From: Diphasiastrum complanatum
Lineage: Eukaryota > Streptophyta > Lycopodiopsida > Lycopodiales > Lycopodiaceae
Direction: 5' to 3'
Assembly (NCBI GenBank): GCA_029204225.1
Contig: CM055104.1
Span: 54,602,538 to 54,666,537, forward strand
Length of the DNA: 64,000 nucleotides
The translations under genes and the position numbers were made by a program. Under the pieces are notes generated by a model that was given only the letters and a program-made list of their open reading frames with translations, was not told where the DNA came from and searched no databases. This document shows, one piece after another, positions 26,122-37,806 of the stretch (positions are counted from its first letter, which is position 1; each line of letters opens with the position of its first letter).

Positions 26122-26525
26122 TTGCAGAATGAGAGTCTGATAGAGCTGAGCCTTCACGAGCACGAAACATCACACGCTCGAACACACCTGAATGGAGCTT
26201 CTGCCACTCACGGATCTCATTTTGAGAAGAGAACACCCAAGCTAGAACTACCCAAATTTGATGGTAGTTCGGGCCCTCGAAGATTCTTGCAAATCTTTGA
26301 GAATGCGTGTGACGTTTAAGACGAAACAGCTCCCGCCGACGCTATGGTCCAATTGTTTTCCATGACCATGATCGCTAAAGCACATGATTGGTTTTTTAAC
26401 CTTGATCGTGAAGATAAGACAGACTGGTCAATTTTGAAAGAGCACCTAAAGAGCTCTCTTGCTTGTTTAAGAGACTCCCTCTTTGAGAAGAAGAGCTTTT
26501 TGTGTATTGTATCTCCTCCATGTTG
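26122..26525 (+). mobile_element. Ty3/gypsy-type gag fragment
   Basis: PKLELPKFDGSSGPRRFLQI, then IAKAHDWFFNLDREDKTDWS and LKEHLKSSL match the retrotransposon-gag pattern: a LPKFDG start, then an A-x-x-W-F-x-x-L motif and a W-x-x-L-K-E motif. It stops short: no zinc knuckle, protease or pol follows. It is a fossil with at least one break and most of the element missing. The order LTR, primer site, leader, gag fits one element. Confidence 0.65.
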
Positions 26526-26529
26526 AAAT

Positions 26530-28430
26530 GAGAAGAGCCTCCACGAGTTTGGTGCATCCATTGAGCTCGTTGATCATGCTTGTTTCTTGAATGATGCATG
26601 TATGATCTTGCCCTTCCCTCCTTTGTATGTGGTTGTGGATCGTAGAGTGGATTAGATTTCCTTTCTTGCTTGTGGATTAATGTAGATTCCAGCATTCAGG
26701 TAAACTATAGAGGCTAGAAATGTGGTGTAAATCTTGCAGATTCCTGACATTCTAGTTTTTTATGTTCTTGGGATGTCCAATAATCAAAAGACTAGCTGGT
26801 TTCTTGATTCTTGGACTTCTAAAATGTTGTAGATTAGCTTCTTGTTTTCTTGTTTTGTTTTCTGTTAATGTTGTAGATTAACTGGAGTTTTAATAGTTGT
26901 TCCCTGGTCGTTTTTAGAGTAGGTAGCTGTAGGAACTGTTGAACGTTTGTTTGGGCTGCATGTTGATCTATAAATGAATGTTCATGGCTTGTATATCTAA
27001 TTGAGTGTGAGTGCTTTCAAGAGTGAACGACCCTGAATTGTCCTCTAACAGGCAGGACAAACATACTACAACATTAAAATCTGTCCATTCTGCTTGATCT
27101 GGGCATTGTAATACGAATGAACACGTAAAGAACAAGCCCACAACCTCTGTTGACAGGCAGAAAACACAGAAGTGGTAAACCAGATGAGCAAGGAATGAGT
27201 AGCAGATTTTGGAGCAAAGAATATGTTAACAACAGATATGGGGGTACTCTAGTAATTGGTGGAATAGATATGTGCATGTCGGTATAGGAAATCCAGATGG
27301 AGTTTTTAAGATCTCTGGATTATTGGATAATGTGATTGAAGATCGGATCCTATTAAAGGTCATTAGAAGATTATAAGGAAATGAAAAGATTCTTAAAATA
27401 ATGAGTAATTCTTGATCAATTGGGGATGTCAAGGATTTAGATCTATTATTTGAACTCTAAATTTCTTTACTTTGATGCATATTTGAGATTATGTACATCT
27501 CACAGGCATTTTCATTAAGTGATTGTTTACTTGTGAGGAATTTGTTTTCTTTACAGATTGTAGCCACGGAATGCTTGTGTACTATTTTCAGCCTAATATC
27601 TTTGGTTAATTAGGAGATAGATAAATCTATCAAGAGTGTATGGTTTCTATTTCCTGGCATATGTTGCTAGGAATAGAGCAATTAACTCAAGAGAGTATTT
27701 GGGGTACTCAGAGCTGAGTTAAAATCATTTTTATCTTGATGGATCTCCTAGGAGATTTTGGGAGGATGAATTGTGGAACTTTAGATTTTTGAAAGACTGC
27801 TAAGTGTATTGGTACCAAGAAGCATCTATGATAATTGTGGATAGGCTTGGACTATAATTGTTTGGATCTTTGACTTTTGAACATTGATTTCCAATGTAAG
27901 GTGAGAACTCACCCAATGATTCATGTAAATTGAGATTACATAAAGGTGATGATATTGGAGAGAATCAGACCCAATAGGAAAATTGGTTCTTAGTGTACTT
28001 CTAAAGGTCGATATAGTACTTCAGTGTAGAGATTAATAATTGGTGAATTATTCCATCTCTAAGTACTTATTTGATATTGAAGTCAGCCTAAGGATTAAGT
28101 TTTAGGGCAAAAGTGAAAGTTAAAAGATTGATTTGTTAGCTTTTGAATTTGATCTTCATAATTGGTCGACTGCTCATCCAATGTATCATGTAAACTCAGT
28201 TATTTGATGGTGACAGTTTGATGTATTGAAGATTTTAGCCATTTGGAGGACTTATCGCTTAATGTACTTTTGGACTCTAAAAGAGTACTCAGAATCATAG
28301 ATAAACTGATGAGAAATCATTCTATCACTGGTTACTTGATTAGTTGGTTGGTCAAATTGAGGATAATGATTCATGGAAAAGAGTTAAAAGCATACAAATC
28401 TGAATTTTCCTTAGTTTTATTTTTTTTGTT
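26530..28430. other. AT-rich stretch without a supported gene
   Basis: No domain or RNA gene seen. Short frames on both strands look like chance. The left part may be leftover of the gag element, and the right part the lead-in to the copia relic at 28437. Confidence 0.45.
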
Positions 28431-28436
28431 CTGAGG

Positions 28437-30881
28437 ATGGAACCTAAGATCTTGATTAATGAAGAATATAAGCTTCAAGCAATAGGTGGATCTTCATCAA
28501 AATCTCAAGTTGGAGAAGGGGCGATGTTTATCAAGGGCAAAAGCAAAATTAAGTGGTCTAAGGGCAAGATCAAGTGGATACTTCTTCAAATGGCCAAAAG
28601 AAGGACAGATCAAAGCTCAAGTGCTTCTATTGTGGCATCAAAGGACACTTTGCAAGTGAGTGCCACAAGAAGAAGAGAGATCAAAGAGACAAGCAAGGTA
28701 ATTTACTCTATATGAGAATGATTTAGATGTTCAAGATGCAAATGATGATGCTTTTGTGATGTTCTCATGTATGCTTGCTAATGATGGAGATCTAGATCCA
28801 TGGTGGAGCAAGTTCACATATGACTTTTCACAAAGAGTACTTCACTTCTTTGTTGGCATATGGAGATGACAAGTGGGTGATCTACATGGCCAATGATGGT
28901 GAGTGTGTAGTCAAAGGGATTGGCACAATTCCTATTTCTCTCTCTACAAATAGGAATGTTCATTTGGAGGATGTCTTGTTTATTCCATCTATCACCAAGA
29001 ATTTGCTTAGTGTGAGTCAGTGGCTAAGTAAAGGCCTCGAAGTTGAGTTTCATGGAGATGCTTGTATGATCAAAATGAAGGATGTTGTGATTGGAAAAGG
29101 TAATCAACAAGGGAAGTCGTTCAAACTAGATGCTTGTGTTATTGCTAACCAAGTTGGATGTGTTGCAAGAGAGCAAATACCTATCAAGAGGTTTGTGTCG
29201 CAATATACCAACATATAATTGTATATTTGTCTAGTATTTATGTCGTTCCCCAAGGAGATAGCACTTGAAAGCTATTTAATTGGTACAGTCATGACCTATT
29301 TCGAATGAAATGGAGTCGAGTGTTAATCTAGTTGTCAATAGACATTTTATAAATAACCAGTATTGGAGGTAATGGCTAGAAAGAAGGTTGTGATAGGTCT
29401 TCCAAGTTTCTTAAGTGGCATCAATCATGTTTATGAGTCTTGTGCAGTCTAAGTCACATAGACTACCTTATGATAGGTCTACATCTAGATCTTCAAAGCC
29501 TTTTCAACTTGTACATTCGGATATTCATGGAATTACTACAATTAGCAATAGTGGAGCTAAAATGTATGTAACTGTCATTGATGATTTTAGTAGATTTTGT
29601 TGGATCTATCTACTAAAAAGCAAGGATGAAGTGTATAATGTCTTTGCTAAGTTCAAGAATGCAAGGGAAAACCAATATTTCACAAGGATCAAGTGCTTAA
29701 GGAGTGACAATGTTGGTGAGTACATATAAGTTCAAGGCCTTTTGTGATGAGCATGGAATCAAGAGGGAGTATAAAGCACCAAAGACCCCACAACAAAATG
29801 GAGTGGTCGAAAGGAAGAATAGGACTTTATGTGAAAGGACTTTTGTTTCTTCTTTCGATCTGTATCATCAGTTTTTGAATCTTCTTAGGCAAAACTCAGA
29901 TATAGTGTTTGTTGTCCTCTATGTCGATGATTTGATTATTACAAAAAGTAATATGGGCTTAATTGATGAAATCAAATCATACCTTTCCAATACCTTTGAC
30001 ATGAGCGATTTAGGGTTGATGCATTATTATCTTGGTATTGAAGTTTGGCAAAAGGAAGATAGTGTTATTCTTACGCAAAGCAAGTATGCACATGATCTAT
30101 TGTATAAGTTCAATATGCAAGATTGCAAGTCACTAAGTACTCCAATGGAGGCCAATACCAAACTTTCTGCATTTGATGAAGCCGAAAGAGTTGATGCATA
30201 CTTATATAGGCAATTAGTGGGGAGTTTAATCTATTTGACACACACACATCCTGATATTGCTTATGTTGTTGGTGTGGTAAGTCAATTTATGCAAGAACCT
30301 AGTCAGACTCACTAGAAAGTTGCTAAACATATTTTGAGATATGTTCGAGGCACGTTAATTTTGGCTTGAAGTATGATTAGTCTAAAGCCCTAATGTTGGT
30401 AGGTTGTACAGATGCTGATTGGGCAAGAAATATTGATGATAGCCGATCTACCGGTGGTCATACATTTAGCTATGGTACAGCTGCTATTTCTTGGAGCAGC
30501 AAGAAGCACCCTACAGTAGCCTTATCTTCGATGGCAACTGAGTATCGTGCACTTAGCAATGCTGCACAAGAGGTAATATGGATGCGAAGACTGCTTACTG
30601 ATTTGGGTCAATCACAGGTAGATGCTACATCCTTATATTGCGACAACAAAAGCTGTATCCATCTTGTCAGAAACCCAATTCTACATGCTCGAACAAAACA
30701 CATTAAGATACATCATCACTTTGTTTGAGAGAAAATAATTGATGGCGCCATTGATCTAGTTTTTTGTAAATCTGAAGATCAGGTGGCTGATATTTTTACT
30801 AAGTCTTTAGGTAAATGTAAATTTGAGAACCTTCGTAGTCTCTTAGGAATAGAAGAATGTAATTTTATCATTGAGGGAGAG
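28437..30881 (+). mobile_element. Ty1/copia relic: gag zinc knuckle to RNase H
   Basis: Order on the plus strand: a zinc-knuckle stretch (28600-28690, in a shadowed frame), the protease-to-GAG-pre-integrase region (MTFHKEYFTSLLAYGDDKWV; LFIPSITKNLLSVSQ), integrase core (LVHSDIHG; VTVIDDFSRFCWIYLLKSKD; KTPQQNGVVERKNRT), RT end (VVLYVDDLIITK; MSDLGLMHYYLGIEVWQ) and RNase H (GCTDADWARNIDDSRSTGG; ALSSMATEYRAL; ARTKHIKIHHHFV). Much of the integrase carboxy end and of RT is missing between about 29840 and 29870. A polypurine tract GAGGGAGAG ends at 30881. It is a fossil with several breaks and one large internal deletion. Confidence 0.9.
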
Positions 30882-31200
30882 TGTTAGAAATCAATGATAA
30901 ACTTCATTGTTATACTTATTAGTTACTGTTCACGATGTACTTTATTATTGACAGGTATTACCAATCGTAAATAAAAACTCGAGTTTACATGGATGAAATA
31001 TGGCGTAGCCAACTGAAAGAGAAACTTTAGAGCCAAACCTCAAGCTGTTTTCTTTAAAAACTTTAGTAGTTCCTTTGGGTGAATTGGGACCCCTTAGGCA
31101 TGGGATTTATAGGCCAAATCTGTGCCGATCATCTACTATTTCTAATCATTAAAAGGAGCATAAATCGTTGCATAAAAATTTTCAATTTAGCTCAATTTTG
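30882..31200 (+). mobile_element. Start of copia 3' LTR
   Basis: TGTTAGAAATC starts directly after the polypurine tract. The right boundary cannot be fixed because a second LTR in the opposite orientation (from 31751) approaches from the right, with the TG/CG repeat between. Confidence 0.55.
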
Positions 31201-31219
31201 GATGCTAAAAATCGGCCAA

Positions 31220-31360
<141 letters not shown>

Positions 31361-31399
31361 TGCTTGCTGAACAAAGTTAAATTTATTCTTGATTGTAAT

Positions 31400-33060
31400 C
31401 ACAAGAAACTGTCAATTTTGTTAGAGGCTTCTTTTACTCGTGAAAGTGACAGATCATGAGTTGGATCGATTCCAATGTTGGGTCAAAATTTGTGTAGTAT
31501 CGAATAGTCTAGGGTCGAAAGAAGATGAGAGGCCAAAATGAGTAGAAGGTCAACTTTTGACTCAACCAAAAGTTCGATTCAAATTGCCCCCGTAGACTTG
31601 GCCCCAACAAGGTCAGACCCAATTTGACATTAACTCAAGGTTGATTCTATATCAATATTGGATTGTAATGACCTTGTTGGGATTTTGACTTGCTTGTTCT
31701 TTCTTGTGTCTTATGTTGGATCAATGCATGGAGTGAAATTAAAATCCAACACTCCCCTTAAGATTACTTCATGTACTTATGAAGATTCAACATATTTATA
31801 AATTGAACATGCTTGCTTATGATAAAAGGTTTGGTCAAGATATCAGCTACAATCTTGCTATCGTGATTATATCTGTGCAAAAAGTAAGTAAGCAAGAAAA
31901 TTGTTTGCATTACTAAATTCAATGTTGTAGTTTCATCTACAATGTAGAAGGCATCTATGATAGGCAAACACTCTCGATCACAAATTTTTGCTCCTTTGAA
32001 AACTTGTATATGTATAGTATTATTTCTTACTAGTATAATGGAATAGTTTGACTTGTATATTTGTTGTTGATTTGTTATTTTGTTCATAGCTCATGCGTTC
32101 CATTGGTAGGATATGTAGTTTAGTGCTTTATTGATGTGGTTGTAGTGCATGTGCATTTTGAATTTCATGCAGGCAATAGCAAACAACCCAATCCATAAAT
32201 TTTATTGTTTCATTTTCATCCTTTCCCATTAGAAACTCTTTGAATGTAGTTATTGGAAGTGCCTCATGCTTCTTCTTGAATTATACGTATACTTCTATTA
32301 AATCTTGGAAGGTTTTGTATACTTACTAGTAGTTTTTGCAATTTAAAAATACATTCTTGCATTGATAAAAATTGTTATAGAATTTTCTTTGACTAGTGCA
32401 GTTGTTGCTTCATCTTTTGTAATTATGGTCGAGTAATGGCTCTTTTCAAGAGAATCCTAACATCAATGGATTACTAAAGAGACATCATATGCTTTGATGA
32501 ATACATTGAGTGCAAGTGAGATTGTGTACCACAAACTATGATTAAGCATTTAATGTCTATGGGGTTGAACAAGGCTATATGTGAAGAAGGTGGCCAAATA
32601 CTTACAATTTAATGTCCTTGGGTGGTTGAGTCATATATACTTCCTCTTTTAAGTTTTCATTTAGAGATGCAAATTTTACATCCATTCGATGATCACATTC
32701 ATATCAATTTGTGTCTATAGGTTGTTCAAAAAGAGAGTTTTCAAGCACATATTGGTTGTTGGATCATGTTCAAATAAAACAATCTACAAACACAATCACA
32801 AACCACAATCAACTAACGTTAAAATATGGGGCTTTGTGGCTTGCCCCTTGTTTTTTCTTCTCTCGATGAAATTCTCATCACATTTCATTTCTTTTTTATT
32901 TAATTGGTGAAATTTGAAGACAACTCTTTTCATTGGTCTAGTAAAGTTGAGTTGCCTACATATCAAGCAATCTAGCTTGGTAGAAAGAGCCAACTTGAGA
33001 TACTTAGATGTTGTAAAGGGCCTTTGCCACATCATGTCCCACATGGTGGAAACTTTAAGC
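31400..33060 (-). mobile_element. Decayed copia 3' portion and LTR, minus strand
   Basis: The polypurine tract TAAGGGGAG on the minus strand precedes an LTR starting TGTTGGATTTT at 31751. Just inside, the frame 31764-32087 ends with KIVADILTKPF, the typical end of copia RNase H. Further in, to about 33060, only scattered pol-like words are visible. It is an old fossil with many breaks. Its LTR faces tail-to-tail the plus-strand LTR starting at 30882. Confidence 0.6.
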
Positions 33061-33475
33061 TGTGACTTAGGGTGACTTCATACTCAATCGTTTCACAAGT
33101 CCTCATTCAAAATGAAATATTGACACTAGTCCATTGAGGAAACAAGGGCCTCCCCTTGGGAGACCAAGTTTAAGTTGCTACCATGTGGCACATGAGATGG
33201 AATGGGCCCTTAGGGGGCCAAGTGAAGGTGAGCTTTGTACTTGGGAAAATTGCTCGACAAATTGAGTTGCCAAGGGCCCAGAGCAACCCAAGAAAAACAA
33301 ATTTCCGATAGTAGGGCGACCTATCACAGCTAGATTTCTTCAGATTTGGATAAGCAAGCAAACAGTTAGAGCTAAAAACAGGTCATGACAGATTGTAGGG
33401 CAGCCAGTCACTAGCATAAGTCTTTGAAAACTCATTCTACTGAAAAGCAAAGCCTGCAGAATTCGTAGCAAGGTC
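33061..33475. other. Non-coding lead-in to LINE
   Basis: No gene seen. It may hold the 5' UTR of the LINE that follows; the LINE's 5' end is not visible. Confidence 0.4.
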
Positions 33476-36190
33476 TTGTTGGCCAACAAGGAGGCTTCAC
33501 ACAATTTTTTGGAATCTTCGGAGGCAGTGGCTGGATCTTTACCTGTCAAAATGGTTCCTCAAGAATCTTCTCATCCTTTGCAACTCCCGGATTTCAATCC
33601 TCTTGTTCGACGTGGAGAAAAGAGACCTACTTTCCCTTCAGAGCATCCTTCTAGTGCTTCCCCTTCATGCGCGCGTCGTGAAGACCACCGTGATGTTGCG
33701 GATTCCTTACTTGTTTCCTCTGGCCAGGTGGTGCCATACTGTCCGCCCCATCTTCACCACCAGCTTTCTTCCTCTCTTTCAGTTTCTCAACTTTCTCCTT
33801 CTTCCTCTTCTCGCCCTCGTGTTCCATGTGCAGGCTGTGGTCGCCTTTATGTGAAAGGTGCCGGTCTTTCTCGCCATCATAATGCTTGCTCTGCTTTTCG
33901 TCAACAACTCGCATTAACCAATGTCGACCTTACACCTCATCCTGCTCCCACTTTGCCACCTGACTCGGCTTGGACCTGGATTCGCTCCCTTGATATTTTG
34001 ATCGCTTTTCACTTGGGTTTTCCTCGTCCTCATCTTTATGCACACATTCCCTTTGCCTTGCGCTTAGACGTCTAGACAGCTTTGTCCTTATCTTTGTCTC
34101 ATCTGGCTTCCAACCCTTCTGATATTGCAGCTTGGCATGCCTTTTTGCTTTTTCCTCTCAGGTGTTTGCCTCTGCCTCCTCGGGGTGGTGATGCTGGTCA
34201 TAGGGAAACTCGCAACAGGATTCGTCACTTTATGTCAGGAGATTGGGAAAATCTGCAAGAAGAGCATTTCCTTCGCTGCCATGCGCTTGCTGCTCAGCGA
34301 GATTCGACTTCGGATGGTGTTTCTATACCCCCTGTTCATCGTCAGTTGCATCGCTGTGTTTTACTTGGGCAAGTGGGTGAGTATTCTCGTGCAGCTCGTG
34401 CTCTAGCTCCTACAAGTCCAGCTACTCCTTCTGCTGCCACCCTTCAGGCTTTGGAGCTTCTTCATCCACCGACAAATGACTATCTTCCCTCTTTTGTTGA
34501 GGACTTTGAACCTGATTCCGATTTGCAGCTCTCAGAATCTCATTTTCTTAATGCTTTTTTTTGCAGCGCTCATCTGTCAACTGGGGGTCCTTCTTGTATG
34601 GTTTTCGAGCATCTTCATGACTGCTTTTCTCCTGATGACTCTGCTAGCGCTTTTGGTTTGCTCTTTCAAGTTTGCTCTTCCGTAGCATGTGGCCGTATTC
34701 CTCTTTCTATTGCTCGTATTCTTGGTGCTGCTCGTTTGATAGCCTTGGATAAGCCTGGCAGTGGAGTGCGTCTCATTGCTGTTGGAGAGGTTTTATACAG
34801 ATTGGTCTTTGCTACAGGATTTCGATAATACTTTATCAGATATTCTAGGTCGCTTGATGGGTTCAGAATCCTTTCGTATTCCCAGTGGTCAGTTCGTTAA
34901 GCGACAAGTCTCTCTTCCCGCTTCGTCCGGAGGTATTGGTCTTTCTTGCACAGCTTCTATTGCTCCAGCTGGTTTTATGGGAAGTTGGGCCCTTGTTGCC
35001 TCTGCACTTATCTCTCGGTTTCAGCAGGACAACAAGCCCATTCTTCTTGATTCAGTAGCTCATGTGGAAACATACATTCTTTCTTTTCTTCGTGTGGCCA
35101 AGGATCTCATCCCTCCACCTGTGCGAGCTTCTTTGCCTCCTTTTGAGACTTTGCTTAGCCATCAGCGTGCTCATTTTCAAAAGTATCTTTTGGAGCGCTT
35201 CCACTCACATGCTTTCACTTAGCTTCTCAGTGATTCACCTTTCGATGAGACTCAGGCTCGCCTTTTGTCTTGTGCAGGCTCGGGTGCTGGTGCTTGGCTT
35301 GTTGCGCGCCATGTTGTTCCACACTTGCGCCTTTCTTCAGAGTTGTTTCTCACCGCTCTTCGGGTTAGGTTGGGTCTCCCTCATCCAGTGCTGGCAGGTT
35401 TGACAAAATGTTCCTGTGGTCACCCTATTGATCCTATTGGCACTCATCTCATGCGTTGCCCTTCTGGCGGAGAGCGCACTGCGACTCATGATTCCATTCG
35501 TGACGTATTGGCATCTATTGCACATGAGTGCGGCTTTCATGTTGTCCGGGAGCAGACCCACATCTTTCTTGTGTCTGATTCACAATCGCCTCGGCATCGA
35601 GTTGATCTTGTTCTTTCGCGCGAGGGGATTCGTACGCTTGGGGATGTTGTTGTTGTTGATCCTTCGCGGCCTAACCTCCTTCGCCGTGCTTCAACTACTC
35701 AGGCTGCCGCTGCTTCTCATGCAGCTCTAGAAAAATAGCGAGATTATTGACATCGCACTCCTGGAGAAGACTTTATTCCTTTTGCTTTGGAAACTTATGG
35801 GTGCCTGCATAAAAAATTCGATGATTTTCTATCATCTTGGCAGGTTTTGCAGCGAAACTCCAAGGACGTGGTGCCTCACCTTTATCTATCATTACGGCTT
35901 ATTATCGTCAACGAGTTTCTATGACTTTACAACGCACTCAGGCACTTGCAATACTTCGACGTGTCGTACTTGCAGGAACGATTGCTTCACAGGTTCCTGC
36001 ACTACCTAAACTTCCAACTATCTTAACTAGCGACTTACACCAAGCAGTAGGCTTTATGTAGATACTCTACGAGATTGCTGCTTTGTTATAGTTGTACAGT
36101 ATCTCAATTCACCTTATGGCCTTTATGCTTTCAACATGCATTCCTTTGTACTCTGATGGGTTTTCCCATCTTTTACTAATAAAAACAGGA
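33476..36190 (+). mobile_element. LINE with zinc finger and restriction-like endonuclease (R2-type), plus copy
   Basis: One frame from 33476 to about 34800 is broken only by a stop at 34073. It carries a C2H2-like finger (CAGCGRLYVKGAGLSRHHNAC region, about 33827-33890), then the pre-RT region, GGPSCMVFEHL, and the RT start ALDKPGSGVRLIAVGE. RT is then cut: the palm with the catalytic box is deleted at about 34800, and the text jumps to LQDFDNTLSDILG in another frame. That frame runs to 35738 with one stop at 35220. It holds the thumb and linker, a Cys-His knuckle (CSCGHPIDPIGTHLMRC, about 35409-35460) and a PD-D/E-XK-like site (RVDLVL, 12 residues, then D of GDVVVVDP). A degraded tail (SSWQ, LSLRLI) continues to about 36070. 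AATAAA-like sequence at about 36178 may mark the 3' end. The finger-RT-knuckle-endonuclease order is that of R2, NeSL and Utopia-type LINEs, not plant L1. Confidence 0.85.
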
Positions 36191-36199
36191 AGTTTACTT

Positions 36200-37300
36200 G
36201 GCAAGTGATGAGAGATAACCAACTCTGCCTCTTTTGAGATGCCTCTTTTAACATTGTCGTAGTAAGTGTAAATGAACTCCTATTGCTGGATTGACCATTG
36301 TGATTAGTGCCACATCTTTGAGCTCCTTGATCACCACTATAGATGCATCGGGGTTTGAAAAGTCCTTCATATATGAATTTGCCTCCACATCACAACCTGT
36401 TGGATGAAGTAGCTCGTGGGAAGAGCATGCTGGCCCGTGAGGCCCAAAGAAATAGGGCGCACTACTGGGTCGCGATCTGCTGGCTCACAGTTTAGCCATC
36501 TGTTGACAAGTCTCCTTCACTGTCTCTTCCCTGCTCTCGCTCTCTGGCTAGTGGTTGTTGCTCCTACTCGCGCTCTCTTTGTTTGTCTGGGCCTTTGTTG
36601 ATAGCGTGACCCCTCTTAACTCTCTTCTCTTCTTGTTTGCGGTCTGCTTTGGTTTGGCTCTTTCCTCGCTATTGTGCTGGCTCGTCGCTCTCTTCTATTG
36701 ATCTGCTCAGCTCGCTGGTTGGCACGGGACCTCTGCTATATCTATGCTCTTCATTGGAGTCACGTTCTAAGTGGAAACAATAGGCAATAAGAACTTGTGT
36801 TAGAAAAAACATGGCTAAAATGAATTATGAGGCTCTTCTTACAAATGGACCCTAGGGCCCCCTTAAACCCCTATACCACATGGTCACCCCGACATCCACC
36901 CAACTTCCATTGGGCCCTGGATCGTGATGGATCGTGTTCGCAAATCTACCATTCTTGCGACGTTTTAAGTTTTTGCAAAATCATATTATATTGATGTCTG
37001 ATTCATCATCGATTGTAAAATATTTGCTAATGCAGATCTGTATTTCAGGATCAATGGCGAATGAATCATTGAATGCAATACAGAGATAGCTGGAGTTTCA
37101 TCTGTCTGAAAAAGAAAGGGTTTAATGAGAGGTACACTGTAATCTAGAACTTTATCAATACCCCGGAAAAATTTAGTTGATAGTTCCTTTCTACAAGTTC
37201 TAGATTAGGAATTAAGATCTATCTAGTTGAAGTCCTCATTTCACTTACTGTGTGATTTCTGTTTCCTTATCTTAAGCTTTTCCTGTCTTAGCATCAGCAA
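36200..37300. other. Intergenic, no supported gene
   Basis: No gene recognised. The 36419-36740 portion is CT- and GC-rich, similar in style to 20440-21110, but I did not find a clear alignment. Confidence 0.4.
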
Positions 37301-37370
37301 ACAAACTTTGGCCTGGATAGTCAAAGATCTTGTCCACGATAGCTGTATATTTTCCACAAACAAGATTTGT

Positions 37371-37588
37371 TCTAGTTTTGATACTAACTTGGCAGATCTG
37401 TGACTTTAACGCTCCCATTCTATTGAGTACAGCCTTGTCCTGCCTCGTCAAATTTGTTCCTAGTTTTAGTACTAGCTTCGGACATATATAATTTGAACAC
37501 TCTTATTCTTCTAATAGATTCTAGCTTGGCAGATCTGTAGTTTTGAAACTATCATTTCATTAAATACAGCCGTGTCTTGCCTCGTCTT
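37371..37588. repeat. Imperfect direct repeat upstream of EF-hand gene
   Basis: Two diverged copies of about 80 bp, 37371-37452 and 37508-37588, share CTTGGCAGATCTGT, ATTNAGTACAGCC-like and TGCCTCGTC words at a spacing of about 137 bp. A TATA-like TATATAAT lies between them at about 37485. This is the likely promoter of the gene at 37807. Confidence 0.55.
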
Positions 37589-37806
37589 TACTAACCAAAA
37601 AAATGAAGACAAGGCTTACAATAAACAGAAGGCTTACTCTTGTATGCGTCGAGTGAGTTGCTGCTTGCCATGGCCGCTTGTTCTAGTTTCAGTCCTTTTT
37701 GGTATCCCAAATGTTTGATCCGTTTGACCTAGTGAAAAGAGAAATATTACATACAAGAGAAAACAAATGCATACAAGAGTAAATAGAGAATTAACTGCTG
37801 CATAAA

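Noticed and set aside
33476-36190. L1-type or RTE-type LINE
   Set aside because: No AP-endonuclease domain is seen at the amino end; a finger is there, and the endonuclease-like motif follows RT.
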